A stretch of DNA of 64,000 bases from Chlamydiales bacterium (GTDB lineage: Bacteria; Chlamydiota; Chlamydiia; Chlamydiales; SM23-39), in the NCBI GenBank assembly GCA_028278035.1, contig JANQFC010000027.1, positions 238,888-302,887 of the forward strand, given 5' to 3'. The position numbers and the translations under genes are program-made. Position 1 is the stretch's first letter. Each line of letters begins with the position of its first letter. The notes beneath the pieces are model-generated. The model worked only from the letters and a program-made list of their open reading frames with translations, ran no database searches and had not been told where the DNA came from. Shown in pieces: positions 17,356 through 25,483 of this stretch.

Positions 17356-20139
17356 ATGAGAGATTTATTTAGAAGGGTTTTTGGAATCTTCCCCGGGGAA
17401 GGAAAAAATGTAGCTAGATTTTTAAGGCTTGCTATTGTTTGGGCTATCGGTAGTTGTATTGCTGAAACTTTGGCTATGGGCCTGTTTACAGAAAAAATCG
17501 GGGCTAAATTTTTGCCGGAGACCTACGTCATAACATCTTTGGTTATGATGAGCGTCTCGTGTTTATATGTATACTTTCTAAGATTTACCACCCCATACAA
17601 GATCATGAAAACGACCATGCTGGTAGCAGCTATAATCTATTCAAGTATTTCTATTACATTTTTCACTACCCCCCCTAAATGGTTTTGGTATTTCCTTCAA
17701 ATATTTTCTCATTCCTTCGGATCCGCCTTGATCGCCTGTTACTGGATATTTTTAGACCAATATCATGATCTGCAAGATGCCAAGAGAATATACGGCGTAT
17801 ATAATGCAGCTTATTTTCTAGGATACACTATTTCGGGTACTTTAATCAATTTGACTTATCACCGGGTAGGCCCCAAAGTATTATTTGCAATAGTCGTCGT
17901 TACCATGGCCCATTCAATAATGGAAGCAAAACACATATCTAAAAAAGTACCAGCTATGGATGATGACGGGAATGAAGATATTTTTGCAGGAAGCAAAAAA
18001 AGATTTATTACTATAATTAAAGAATTTATAAGATCTCCTTTTGCTCTTTCCTTAGTAGCAATGAGTTTAATTATTCAGCTTTTAAGAACGAGCACAGAAT
18101 ACAGTTACATGGAAACCTTTGAAAAGATTTTTAAAGCAGGCACTTCCGAGATTTTAAAAAATACTACTATCCCCGAATTTTTAGGTAAATGCAAAGCATA
18201 TATTTCTGCAGCAAATATTATTATCGGTATGTTCTTTTATAGAAATTTCATTAGAAGGGTAGGCCTTGGAAACATGATCCTTTTGCCTCCAATTTATTTT
18301 CTGTTTTTGTATTTCAATTGGACTATCTACGACACTTTATTGATTGCAGTTTTCGGAGTTATTGCAGTAGAAGGGATATTGTTTACTTTGGAAGATAATA
18401 ATTTTAACCTTTTAATCAATGCCGCTCCCGCTAAATTAAAAACTCCTTTAAGAATTATAAATGACGCTTTTTTCGAACCTGTAGGAATGCTTTTCAGCGC
18501 AATATTTTTGTTATTTTTAAAATCCAAAAACTATTGGTTTGGAATTAGCCTGTCTTCTATATTTTTAATATTATCTTTTATAGTAAAACACCTATACCCA
18601 AAATCCATATATTTATCCTTAAAACACAATACCCTTCATTTTGAAAGAAAAACAAAAGACTGGATAAGTAGACTCTCAAAAAAAGAAAAAATTGAAAATG
18701 AAGAAAACCTTTTTGATATATTAAAAACTAACGATGAAAACACAAAGCTTTTAGCATGCAAGACTCTTTTTTTGTTCAATGACAAAAAAGCTATCACGCA
18801 TATCATTAAATGTATAGACAATCTATCGCATATAGGAAAAATCAAAGCTCTAGAGTTTTTAGAAGAATGTTTGTTTTCAGACCACATCAAAATAATAGAA
18901 ATGATCAAAAGCTGGGTTAAATTTTCTGAAGATACAAATTTAGTCAAAAACGCTAAATTCTATTTAGCTAAAAAAGGCTTTCTATCTTTTAAAAATGTTA
19001 TGAAATATTTAAACAGCGAAGACTTATTGTTAAGAGCCAGCGCTATTATAGCATTAAAACAATCTAACGAAAAAACAAATCCCAAAGAAACCATAATCAA
19101 TAATGCCATCGCTGAAAAAGAAACTCAGCTGCTTTTTAAACGCAATAATATAAATGAAATATTAATTGGCCTAGATATTTTATATTATGACAAGTCCACC
19201 GCTGCAAAAGATTTAGTAATCAGATATCTAACAGATACAAATCTTACTCTTAAAAGAAAAGCAAGCTACACCCTTTTAAAAACAGCTGATGAAAGCTACA
19301 TTCAATACTATAAAACTATTATCAACGAGATAAAACATTCCAGTGATAATATTTTCAGCTTAAACTGCATTAAAGCATTGGCGCAAATTAATAACGCTTC
19401 TATTATTAAAGATCTTATAGATTTAGCCCCAATATTCAGACCTAACGAAAAAAGAGCAGCAGAAGATGTTATAATACAAACTGGTTTTAAAGCAGTACCA
19501 ATTTTAATATCTATAATTCAAAACAGTCATATAAATGAAAGATCTAGAATATTAGCTTGCAAAGCTCTTTCTTTTTTATCTATTACCAAATTGAAATCTG
19601 TTTTAATAGATACATTAAATACAGAAATACAAAGAGCTTATTTTTATTTTTATTATTCCCAAACTATACAAAAGCAATATCCACTTTATGATTTAAAAAT
19701 ACTCAAAAGTGCTCTTTATAGAAGTTATCAGGCCATAATTGATTTCATAATACATCTCTTGGGATCAGCATCCCTGATTGAAGATCCAGACCTTTTAGTA
19801 AAATCCCTACACCATAAAAATGAAAAGACTCATGCCCATGCTATTGAAACTCTTGAAAAAACAATCGATTATAAAATGTTTTTAAAAATCAATCCTTTGA
19901 TAGACGACAGACCTTTAGAATGCAAAATTAAAGAAGCTGCACAATATATAGAAAGTAAATTAACTCTTCACCAATTATTAGACCACTTGGAAGATTCTAA
20001 CATATTATTTGATAAAATCATTGCCTCTCACTTAAAAGCTAAATGGCAGGTACCTGACTGGAAACAATCTTTATTAGAACAAATAAAAAAATCAGATGAA
20101 TCTTATAACAAATTTGCATATGAGCTGTTAAAAACATGA
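17356..20139 (+). CDS. MFS-type, NTT/Npt1-like transporter fused to HEAT-like repeats
   Basis: The first 420 or so residues form about 10-12 membrane helices with a short charged loop near 190-220. NLLINAAPAKLKTPLRIINDAFFEPVG (split over about 350-380) resembles the conserved loop of bacterial membrane proteins annotated as Npt1/Npt2-family nucleotide transporters. Residues 430-927 are soluble, helical and repeat-like (pairs of helices of 30-40 residues), fitting HEAT/ARM repeats. NTT proteins exchange host ATP for ADP or import nucleotides in intracellular bacteria, but many HEAT-bearing relatives occur in free-living species, so transport substrate is unproven. The gene overlaps the next by 4 bases (ATGA). 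Confidence 0.6.
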   Translation: MRDLFRRVFGIFPGEGKNVARFLRLAIVWAIGSCIAETLAMGLFTEKIGAKFLPETYVITSLVMMSVSCLYVYFLRFTTPYKIMKTTMLVAAIIYSSISITFFTTPPKWFWYFLQIFSHSFGSALIACYWIFLDQYHDLQDAKRIYGVYNAAYFLGYTISGTLINLTYHRVGPKVLFAIVVVTMAHSIMEAKHISKKVPAMDDDGNEDIFAGSKKRFITIIKEFIRSPFALSLVAMSLIIQLLRTSTEYSYMETFEKIFKAGTSEILKNTTIPEFLGKCKAYISAANIIIGMFFYRNFIRRVGLGNMILLPPIYFLFLYFNWTIYDTLLIAVFGVIAVEGILFTLEDNNFNLLINAAPAKLKTPLRIINDAFFEPVGMLFSAIFLLFLKSKNYWFGISLSSIFLILSFIVKHLYPKSIYLSLKHNTLHFERKTKDWISRLSKKEKIENEENLFDILKTNDENTKLLACKTLFLFNDKKAITHIIKCIDNLSHIGKIKALEFLEECLFSDHIKIIEMIKSWVKFSEDTNLVKNAKFYLAKKGFLSFKNVMKYLNSEDLLLRASAIIALKQSNEKTNPKETIINNAIAEKETQLLFKRNNINEILIGLDILYYDKSTAAKDLVIRYLTDTNLTLKRKASYTLLKTADESYIQYYKTIINEIKHSSDNIFSLNCIKALAQINNASIIKDLIDLAPIFRPNEKRAAEDVIIQTGFKAVPILISIIQNSHINERSRILACKALSFLSITKLKSVLIDTLNTEIQRAYFYFYYSQTIQKQYPLYDLKILKSALYRSYQAIIDFIIHLLGSASLIEDPDLLVKSLHHKNEKTHAHAIETLEKTIDYKMFLKINPLIDDRPLECKIKEAAQYIESKLTLHQLLDHLEDSNILFDKIIASHLKAKWQVPDWKQSLLEQIKKSDESYNKFAYELLKT

Positions 20140-20552
20140 AAGAATTAACATTAATTGAAAAAGCATTTTTTTTAAAAAACATATCATTATTTAATGATCT
20201 TGATTTAGATCTCCTGGTTACTATTGCTGATAAAATGCAGCAGGATATCTATGACAAAAATGAAAAGGTCTTTGAGATCAAGCAAATAGCCAACAGACTC
20301 TTTTTTATAGCAAGAGGATCTGTAAATATTTTAGATCAAAGTAATAAAGTAATAGCATCTTTAGAAAAAAATTCTTTTTTTGGAGATGAGTCTATTTTTA
20401 ATAATAATCCCAGAAGTTATTCTGTTGTTTGCTCTGACGACTCGTTGTTCTTAACCCTAACCAAAACTAATTTGTACAATATTATATCTGAATGTCCAAG
20501 TGTCGGAATTGCTTTTATTGAATTGTATTCTAAATTTATCAATTATAAATAA
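20136..20552 (+). CDS. Stand-alone cyclic nucleotide-binding domain protein
   Basis: The 138-residue protein is a single CAP/Crp-type sensor domain: an N-terminal helix (KAFFLKNISLFNDLD), then a jelly-roll with RLFFIARGSVNILDQ and FFGDESIFNNNPRSYSVV, the phosphate-binding cassette region. The usual cassette Arg is present (PRSYS). No DNA-binding helix-turn-helix follows, so it is not a transcription factor. The ATGA overlap with the transporter/HEAT gene shows translational coupling, and related transporters elsewhere carry this domain fused at their C-terminus. It probably gates or regulates that transporter. Confidence 0.75.
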   Translation: MKELTLIEKAFFLKNISLFNDLDLDLLVTIADKMQQDIYDKNEKVFEIKQIANRLFFIARGSVNILDQSNKVIASLEKNSFFGDESIFNNNPRSYSVVCSDDSLFLTLTKTNLYNIISECPSVGIAFIELYSKFINYK

Positions 20553-20580
20553 AACAAGCTAACTGAATTTCTTTTTGTTA

Positions 20581-20750
20581 TTATCCTCGAGCTCCTCTAG
20601 CGCTTTTTAATACATCAAACGCATCTTTATTTTCTAATTTATCAGCTAAAGACAATGGAGTCGCGCCCCATTTAGTTTCAGCATCAATATCTGACTGAGC
20701 CCCGTTTTCTAATAATAGCTCTATTGCAGCTCTATTTCCTGATCTAGCAG
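20581..20750 (-). pseudogene. Out-of-frame C-terminal ankyrin fragment
   Basis: If one copy of the 14-base duplication at 20748-20775 is removed, the ankyrin frame runs on through this segment to TAA at 20581-20583. The restored tail reads ARSGNRAAIELLLENGAQ, then one more degenerate ankyrin repeat (ATPLSLADKLENKDAFDVL) and ends SARGARG. It would add roughly 55 residues. This shows that the longer protein was the ancestral product and that the break is recent, since the tail has no other lesions. Confidence 0.85.
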
Positions 20751-20775
20751 TTAAGTGCAATCAGTTAAGTGCAAT
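20748..20775. repeat. 14-bp tandem duplication causing a frameshift
   Basis: CAGTTAAGTGCAAT occurs twice in direct tandem (20748-20761 and 20762-20775). Fourteen is not a multiple of three, so the second copy shifts the ankyrin frame and creates a stop within four codons (TDCT then TAA). Confidence 0.97.
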
Positions 20776-21539
20776 GGAGTTTTTCCACTCTTATCTCTAG
20801 CATTAATATCAGCCCCTCTTTCTAATAATAGCTCTATTGCAGCTCTATTTCCTGAAAAAGCAGCGTAGTGCAATGGAGTCCGGTCTTCATTATCTCTAGC
20901 ATTAATATCTCCCTGACCCCCTCTTTCTAATAATAACTCTATTGCATCCCTATTTCCTGATTTAGCAGCTAAGTGCAATGGAGTTTTTCCACTCTTATCT
21001 CTAGCATTAATATCAGCTCCTCTTTTTAATAATAGCTCTATTGCATCCCTATTTCCTGAAAGGGCAGCGAAGTGCAATGGAGTTACCCTATTCCTATCTC
21101 TAGCATTAATATCTCCCTGAGCCCCTCTTTTTAATAATAGCTCTATTGCAGCCCTATTTCCTGATTTAGCAGCTAAGTGCAATGGAGTTGAGCCCAAAAG
21201 ACTTCTAATCTTAATATCAGCTCCTCTTTCTAATAATAACTCTATTGCAGTTCTATTTCCTGATTTAGCAGCTAAGTGCAATGGAGTAACATCCAAACGC
21301 ATAGCATTAACATCTTTTTGTTTATTTATTAAAAGGCTAACTACTCTCCAATCTTTTTTTTGTAAAGCTTCATGCAATGGATATTTATTTTTGGGATTTA
21401 AATATTTACCTATTTTTTTAACTCTTTCTTGTATCAATGAGGGTATACAGGCTGTAGTTGTGGGATCCATAAAAAGTTTGTTATTAATTATTACGACCGA
21501 AGCTAACACTTCTAAACTTGATGGTTTTAAAGCTGACAT
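20751..21539 (-). CDS. Ankyrin-repeat protein, truncated by frameshift
   Basis: The 262-residue product has a 60-residue N-terminal region of unknown type and then about six ankyrin repeats built on TPLHLAAKSGNR-AIELLLERGADI. Two repeats carry an extra Gln-Gly-Asp before INARD, so unit length varies between 33 and 36 residues. Ankyrin stacks bind proteins and are often effectors in host-associated bacteria; no secretion signal is seen here. The C-terminus ends abnormally because of the 14-base duplication, which cuts the last repeat after HL. The gene stands alone, convergent with the cyclic-nucleotide-binding gene. Confidence 0.85.
   Translation of the reverse strand: MSALKPSSLEVLASVVIINNKLFMDPTTTACIPSLIQERVKKIGKYLNPKNKYPLHEALQKKDWRVVSLLINKQKDVNAMRLDVTPLHLAAKSGNRTAIELLLERGADIKIRSLLGSTPLHLAAKSGNRAAIELLLKRGAQGDINARDRNRVTPLHFAALSGNRDAIELLLKRGADINARDKSGKTPLHLAAKSGNRDAIELLLERGGQGDINARDNEDRTPLHYAAFSGNRAAIELLLERGADINARDKSGKTPLHLTDCT
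20776..21295. repeat. Near-identical ankyrin repeat units at DNA level
   Basis: Blocks of about 99-108 bases recur five to six times with very high nucleotide identity. For example AATAATAGCTCTATTGCA and AGTGCAATGGAGTT return in nearly every unit, and the units starting near 20776 and 20979 differ at only a few bases. Synonymous sites are conserved too, which points to recent tandem duplication or gene conversion. Confidence 0.85.
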
Positions 21540-21662
21540 ATTAGTATTCCTTCTCTTTTTATTTATTTAATATTTTAAACAATATGAGTATGACATAATA
21601 ACAATTATTTTTATAGAATAAAAAAAATAACATAAATAACTAACTATAAGAAATTTAGATAT

Positions 21663-21685
21663 AAAGCCGGCGATAAACCGGCTTT
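21663..21685. terminator. Intrinsic terminator of the fab operon
   Basis: AAAGCCGG (21663-21670) pairs perfectly with CCGGCTTT (21678-21685) around a 7-base loop, 12 bases past the acpP stop on the minus strand. T-rich tracts flank both sides, so it may work in both directions. Confidence 0.85.
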
Positions 21686-21696
21686 TTCAATAAATA

Positions 21697-21939
21697 TTAA
21701 GAATTTTCTTTTTGTTTAGACTCAATGTAAGTAATTACATCTTTTACAGTTTTAAGCTTCTCAGCATCTTCTTCTGATATTTCAAACCCGAATCTTTCTT
21801 CAAATGTCATTATTAGCTCTGTTAGATCCAATGAATCTGCATTCAAATCTTCAACAAATGATTTTTCGGGTGTTACATCAGCAGCATCTACTCCAAGCTG
21901 CTCAACTATTATATCTATCACTTCCTTTTCTAATGACAT
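21697..21939 (-). CDS. acpP: Acyl carrier protein
   Basis: This 80-residue acidic helical protein carries growing acyl chains during fatty-acid and lipid A synthesis. The attachment serine S36 sits in the DSLDLTEL motif after [22 protein letters not shown] (helix III region) is typical. It is the last gene of fabH-fabD-fabG-acpP, 29 bases after fabG, and a good terminator follows. AcpS at 15044 would load its phosphopantetheine arm, and LpxD at 28471 would use its hydroxyacyl form. Confidence 0.97.
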   Translation of the reverse strand: MSLEKEVIDIIVEQLGVDAADVTPEKSFVEDLNADSLDLTELIMTFEERFGFEISEEDAEKLKTVKDVITYIESKQKENS

Positions 21940-21968
21940 ATATCCTCACGATTGTTTTATTTTAAAGT

Positions 21969-22718
21969 TTACATTACCATTCCACCATCAACAGTGATAA
22001 CTTGTCCTGTGATATAATTAGACATATCACTTGCTAAAAATATAGCAATATTTGCTATGTCTTTAGGCTCTCCTAATTTGCCTAATGGAATCCTGTTTAA
22101 TAATCCTTCTTTTACCTTCTCCGGCAAAACGTCGGTCATTTTTGTTTTAATAAATCCGGGAGCAATTGCATTTACACATATATTTTTCTTAGCCAGCTCT
22201 TTAGCCAAAGATTTAGTAAATCCTATCATTCCTGCCTTTGACGCTGCATAATTTGCCTGTCCTGCATTTCCGATAAGTCCCACTACAGAACTAATGTTAA
22301 TTATCTTTCCAGATCTCACTTTCATCATCGGTCTTGCCAATGCTTTACTAGTATTATAAATGGATTTTAAATTTACATCAATAACTCTATCCCAATCTTC
22401 CTCCGTCATTCTAAGTAATAGATTATCTTTTGTAATACCAGCGTTATTAATTAATATATCAATATTTTGAAACTCTTTTACAATTTCTTCTACTGCAGAA
22501 TTTACTTGTGAAAAATTAGAAACGTCTACTTTTTTAACTAATATTTTTTGATTTTGATCAATTTTTAAATCTTCCAGTTCTTTTAAAGTCGTTTCTATTC
22601 TTTCAGGGTTAGTGCCGAAAATTGCAACATCTGCCCCATTTTTAACAAACTCTTTTGCTATTTCTTTTCCAATACCGGCAGTTGCTCCTGTTATAATTGC
22701 TTTTTTATTTTTAAGCAT
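21969..22718 (-). CDS. fabG: 3-oxoacyl-[acyl-carrier-protein] reductase
   Basis: FabG reduces 3-ketoacyl-ACP with NADPH in the elongation cycle of fatty-acid synthesis. The 249-residue protein shows the SDR features: the NADP-binding GATAGIGKEIA at 11-21, NNAG at 91-94, Ser143/144 and the catalytic pair Y157 and K161 in YAASKAG, followed by INAPGFIKT-like residues (VNAIAPGFIKTKMT) and a Rossmann-fold end GQVITVDGGMVM. Gene order and an 8-base overlap with fabD support this role over other SDRs. Confidence 0.96.
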   Translation of the reverse strand: MLKNKKAIITGATAGIGKEIAKEFVKNGADVAIFGTNPERIETTLKELEDLKIDQNQKILVKKVDVSNFSQVNSAVEEIVKEFQNIDILINNAGITKDNLLLRMTEEDWDRVIDVNLKSIYNTSKALARPMMKVRSGKIINISSVVGLIGNAGQANYAASKAGMIGFTKSLAKELAKKNICVNAIAPGFIKTKMTDVLPEKVKEGLLNRIPLGKLGEPKDIANIAIFLASDMSNYITGQVITVDGGMVM

Positions 22719-23640
22719 AATTTTCTCCGTCTAGTAATTTTAAATCAGATACTTTTTCTACAGAAATAGTTTTTTTGTCTTTAGCATTTTTTTTGTTCAT
22801 ATTTGTAAGAGTTTTACCACAACCTATTTCAATAAATAATTCAATACCGTTTTCTATCATTTTTTCTATAGAACTTTTCCATTGAACCGAACTTGTAATT
22901 TGATTTGTCATAAGCTGTTTAATTTTATTCACATCTTTTTCTATATCTGCTATTGCATTCATAATAATATCTATATCTGTTGATTTAACATCAATATTTG
23001 CAATATCATTTTTTATCTTGTCTTCGGCTTCCTGCATCAATGGTGAATGAAAAGCTCCCTGCACGACCAAGGGTATTACCTTGGCACCCTTTTCTTTTAA
23101 TTGAATAGAGGCTTCTTCTACAGCTTTTTTCTTGCCTGATATTACAATTTGTCCTTGAGTATTAAAATTAGCGGCCCAAACATCATCAATATTATTTATA
23201 GTATTTAAAACATCTTCATCTGATAGTTTTAAAACAGCGGACATTGTACCGCTAGTTTTTTCACACGCCTCATCCATATATTTCGCTCTTTTCTGAATAA
23301 GCAAAAGAGCATCTTTAAAAGATAATTTCTCAGATGCGACTAAAGCTGCATATTCTCCCAAACTTAACCCAGCGCAAATGCTTGGCTGTAAATTTTGATA
23401 CGATTCTTCTATGGCTTTTAAAATAGCCATGCTATTGACAAAAACAGCTAGCTGACAATTTTGGGTCAAAGTAAGTTTTTCTTTTGGCCCATTAAATATA
23501 ATATCAGATAATTTATATCCCAAAATTTCATCGGCCTCTAAAAATACTTTTTTAGAAACTTCGAAATTATAGAAAAAATCTTTTCCCATGCCTATATATT
23601 GAGATCCCTGTCCGGGAAAAATAAAAGCTATTTTTTTCAT
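22711..23640 (-). CDS. fabD: Malonyl-CoA:ACP transacylase
   Basis: FabD moves malonyl from CoA to ACP to supply the elongation cycle. The 309 residues contain the oxyanion motif PGQGSQ (9-14), the nucleophile S93 in GLSLGEYAAL, and the catalytic His in GAFHSPLM near residue 203. QLAVFVNS and the Arg-bearing region near 117 (QKRAKYM) fit malonyl binding. The gene overlaps fabH by 4 bases and fabG by 8, showing tight coupling in the operon. Confidence 0.96.
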   Translation of the reverse strand: MKKIAFIFPGQGSQYIGMGKDFFYNFEVSKKVFLEADEILGYKLSDIIFNGPKEKLTLTQNCQLAVFVNSMAILKAIEESYQNLQPSICAGLSLGEYAALVASEKLSFKDALLLIQKRAKYMDEACEKTSGTMSAVLKLSDEDVLNTINNIDDVWAANFNTQGQIVISGKKKAVEEASIQLKEKGAKVIPLVVQGAFHSPLMQEAEDKIKNDIANIDVKSTDIDIIMNAIADIEKDVNKIKQLMTNQITSSVQWKSSIEKMIENGIELFIEIGCGKTLTNMNKKNAKDKKTISVEKVSDLKLLDGENYA

Positions 23641-24641
23641 TCTTGACCCATGTCATTTTTTAAGATAGCGCCACCCCAAGTAAAGCCCGCTCCGAATACT
23701 GTCATCAATACATTTTCTTTATCTTTTATTTTGTTTTCTTTCCTCAAAAGATCTAATGCTATACCAACAGATGAGGCTGAGGTATTACCAAATTTATGAA
23801 CTACTTCTTTATAGACTTTTTCCTGAGGAAGATGCTCAAATCTTTTAGCTATTGCATCTATTATTCTTTCATTAGCTTGGTGAGGGATTAACCAATCAAC
23901 ATCTTTTTCATGAAGGTTCGCTTTTTTCAAACATTTTTTTGTAGCTTCTTCCATTCTTCTTACCGCATGTTTGAATACTTCCCTTCCACCCATTTTTAAA
24001 TAATGCATTTTCTTATCTAGAGTTTCTTGAGAAGCCGGATGCTTGGATCCTCCGGCAGGTAATATTAAAAGATCAAAAGCTGATCCGTCCGAACCTAAAA
24101 CTACGCTTTCTATTTCTAAGCCTTTTTTATTATCTAAACTAACTACACAAGCAGCGGCTGCATCACCAAACAGTACGCAAGTTGATCTGTCGGTATAATC
24201 TACAATCGAAGATAATTTTTCTGAGGCTACAATTAACACATTTTTATAGGTACAACTTTCTACTAACGGCTTTACTATTGAAAGGGCATAAACATATCCC
24301 GAGCATGCTGCCTGAATATCCATAGCCGCCGCATTTTTTAATTTTAGTTTATCTTGGATAATACATGCGGTTGACGGAAAAACATAATCTGGAGTTAAAG
24401 TCGCAACTAACACCAAATCAATATCTTTTTCTGACACTTTCGCATCTTTAATTGCATTTTTAGCTGCATGGTATGCCATGTCCGATGTGTATTCATCTTT
24501 TGCGGCAATCCTTCTTTCTTTAATACCTGTTCTGGACGTTATCCATTCATCCGATGTTTCAACCATATTTTCCAAATCTTTATTTGTTAACACTTTTTTT
24601 GGAAAATATGTACCTGTACCTATTATTTTTGCTTTTTTCAC
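23637..24641 (-). CDS. fabH: 3-oxoacyl-[acyl-carrier-protein] synthase III
   Basis: FabH starts fatty-acid synthesis by condensing acetyl-CoA with malonyl-ACP. The 334-residue protein has the full thiolase-fold active site: C113 in AACSGYVYAL, His in IPHQANERI and Asn in FGNTSASS. The N-terminal ETSDEWITSRTGIKERR is also diagnostic. It opens the operon fabH-fabD-fabG-acpP. The elongation synthase and fabI/fabZ are not in this window. Confidence 0.97.
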   Translation of the reverse strand: MKKAKIIGTGTYFPKKVLTNKDLENMVETSDEWITSRTGIKERRIAAKDEYTSDMAYHAAKNAIKDAKVSEKDIDLVLVATLTPDYVFPSTACIIQDKLKLKNAAAMDIQAACSGYVYALSIVKPLVESCTYKNVLIVASEKLSSIVDYTDRSTCVLFGDAAAACVVSLDNKKGLEIESVVLGSDGSAFDLLILPAGGSKHPASQETLDKKMHYLKMGGREVFKHAVRRMEEATKKCLKKANLHEKDVDWLIPHQANERIIDAIAKRFEHLPQEKVYKEVVHKFGNTSASSVGIALDLLRKENKIKDKENVLMTVFGAGFTWGGAILKNDMGQE

Positions 24642-24824
24642 TGTATATAAAGCCTTGTTTTAAAAAATGTTATGCACACTATTCTACTTAAAAATCAGCT
24701 AAAAGAAAAGAAAAAACACAGGTTATCATCATAAAAACAAAATTTTATTTTTATATTTCTTAGCTTCTTAATAATTAGCGATTTTGTTATATTTTAGAAT
24801 AAAAATTAAACTAAAATATTTATT

Positions 24825-25409
24825 ATGTACCCTCAGCATTTAGTTAAATTAATTGCATTTTTAAAAAAACTGCCGGGCATCGGGAGCAAAACAGCCGAAA
24901 GATTCGCCTTCCATTTAATTAAATGGAAAAAAGAGGAACTTTGTGATTTTTCTAAAATCTTGGCTGAAGTTAAAAATAAAATTTTAACTTGTCAGACTTG
25001 TGGCTGTTTACTTAATGATGAAAAATGCAGTTACTGTGATACCAATAAAAGAAAAGCCAACTCTATATGCATAGTCTCTTCTTTTAAAGATGTCTTTGCA
25101 ATAGAACAAACCCAAAGTTACAAAGGTTTATATCACGTGATTGACAACCTTTTATCGCCTATTGATGGCAAGGAATTAAACTTAGATAAATTAACAAATA
25201 GAATTAAAACAAATGAAATTAATGAAATGGTAATTGCCTTAGATTCAACTTTAGAAGGAGATACCACTGCATTATATATTAAGGAAAAACTTGATGATTT
25301 TAACTTAAATATTTCAAGATTGGCATTTGGAATGCCTATAGGCAGCAGTTTAGAATATATAGACAAAAGCACCTTGACACAAGCTTTTGTCGGCAGACAA
25401 ACTTTCTAG
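24825..25409 (+). CDS. recR: Recombination mediator RecR
   Basis: RecR works with RecO (and RecF) to load RecA at gaps. The 194-residue protein has the N-terminal helix-hairpin-helix LPGIGSKTAERFAFHL, a four-Cys zinc finger (CQTCG ... CSYC at about 57-72) and a Toprim domain (SICIVSSFKDVFAIE, then ALDSTLEGDTTALYI). The C-terminus GMPIGSSLEYIDKSTLTQAF is typical and carries the Walker-B-like end. It stands alone upstream of the bamA group and divergent from fabH. Confidence 0.96.
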   Translation: MYPQHLVKLIAFLKKLPGIGSKTAERFAFHLIKWKKEELCDFSKILAEVKNKILTCQTCGCLLNDEKCSYCDTNKRKANSICIVSSFKDVFAIEQTQSYKGLYHVIDNLLSPIDGKELNLDKLTNRIKTNEINEMVIALDSTLEGDTTALYIKEKLDDFNLNISRLAFGMPIGSSLEYIDKSTLTQAFVGRQTF

Positions 25410-25414
25410 GTCGG

Positions 25415-25444
25415 TTGCTTTTTTTATTTGAATTATCCTATAAT
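25415..25444 (+). promoter_or_regulatory. Probable promoter of the bamA-skp-lpxD operon
   Basis: A consensus -10 box TATAAT at 25439-25444 lies 18 bases after TTGCTT (25415-25420), a fair -35. The bamA start codon is 39 bases downstream, and an AAAGGA-type ribosome-binding site lies between. A T-run at 25419-25425 just after recR may also help end recR transcription. Confidence 0.5.
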
Positions 25445-25483
25445 GAATAGCTAACTTAAATAATAAAAGGAAAAATAATTTCA

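Noticed and set aside
20748..20775. Programmed ribosomal frameshift in the ankyrin gene
   Set aside because: There is no slippery heptamer; an exact tandem duplication explains the shift.
20776..21295. Regularly spaced short repeats, CRISPR-like at first sight
   Set aside because: The whole unit, not just a short repeat, is conserved, and it encodes ankyrin repeats in one frame.
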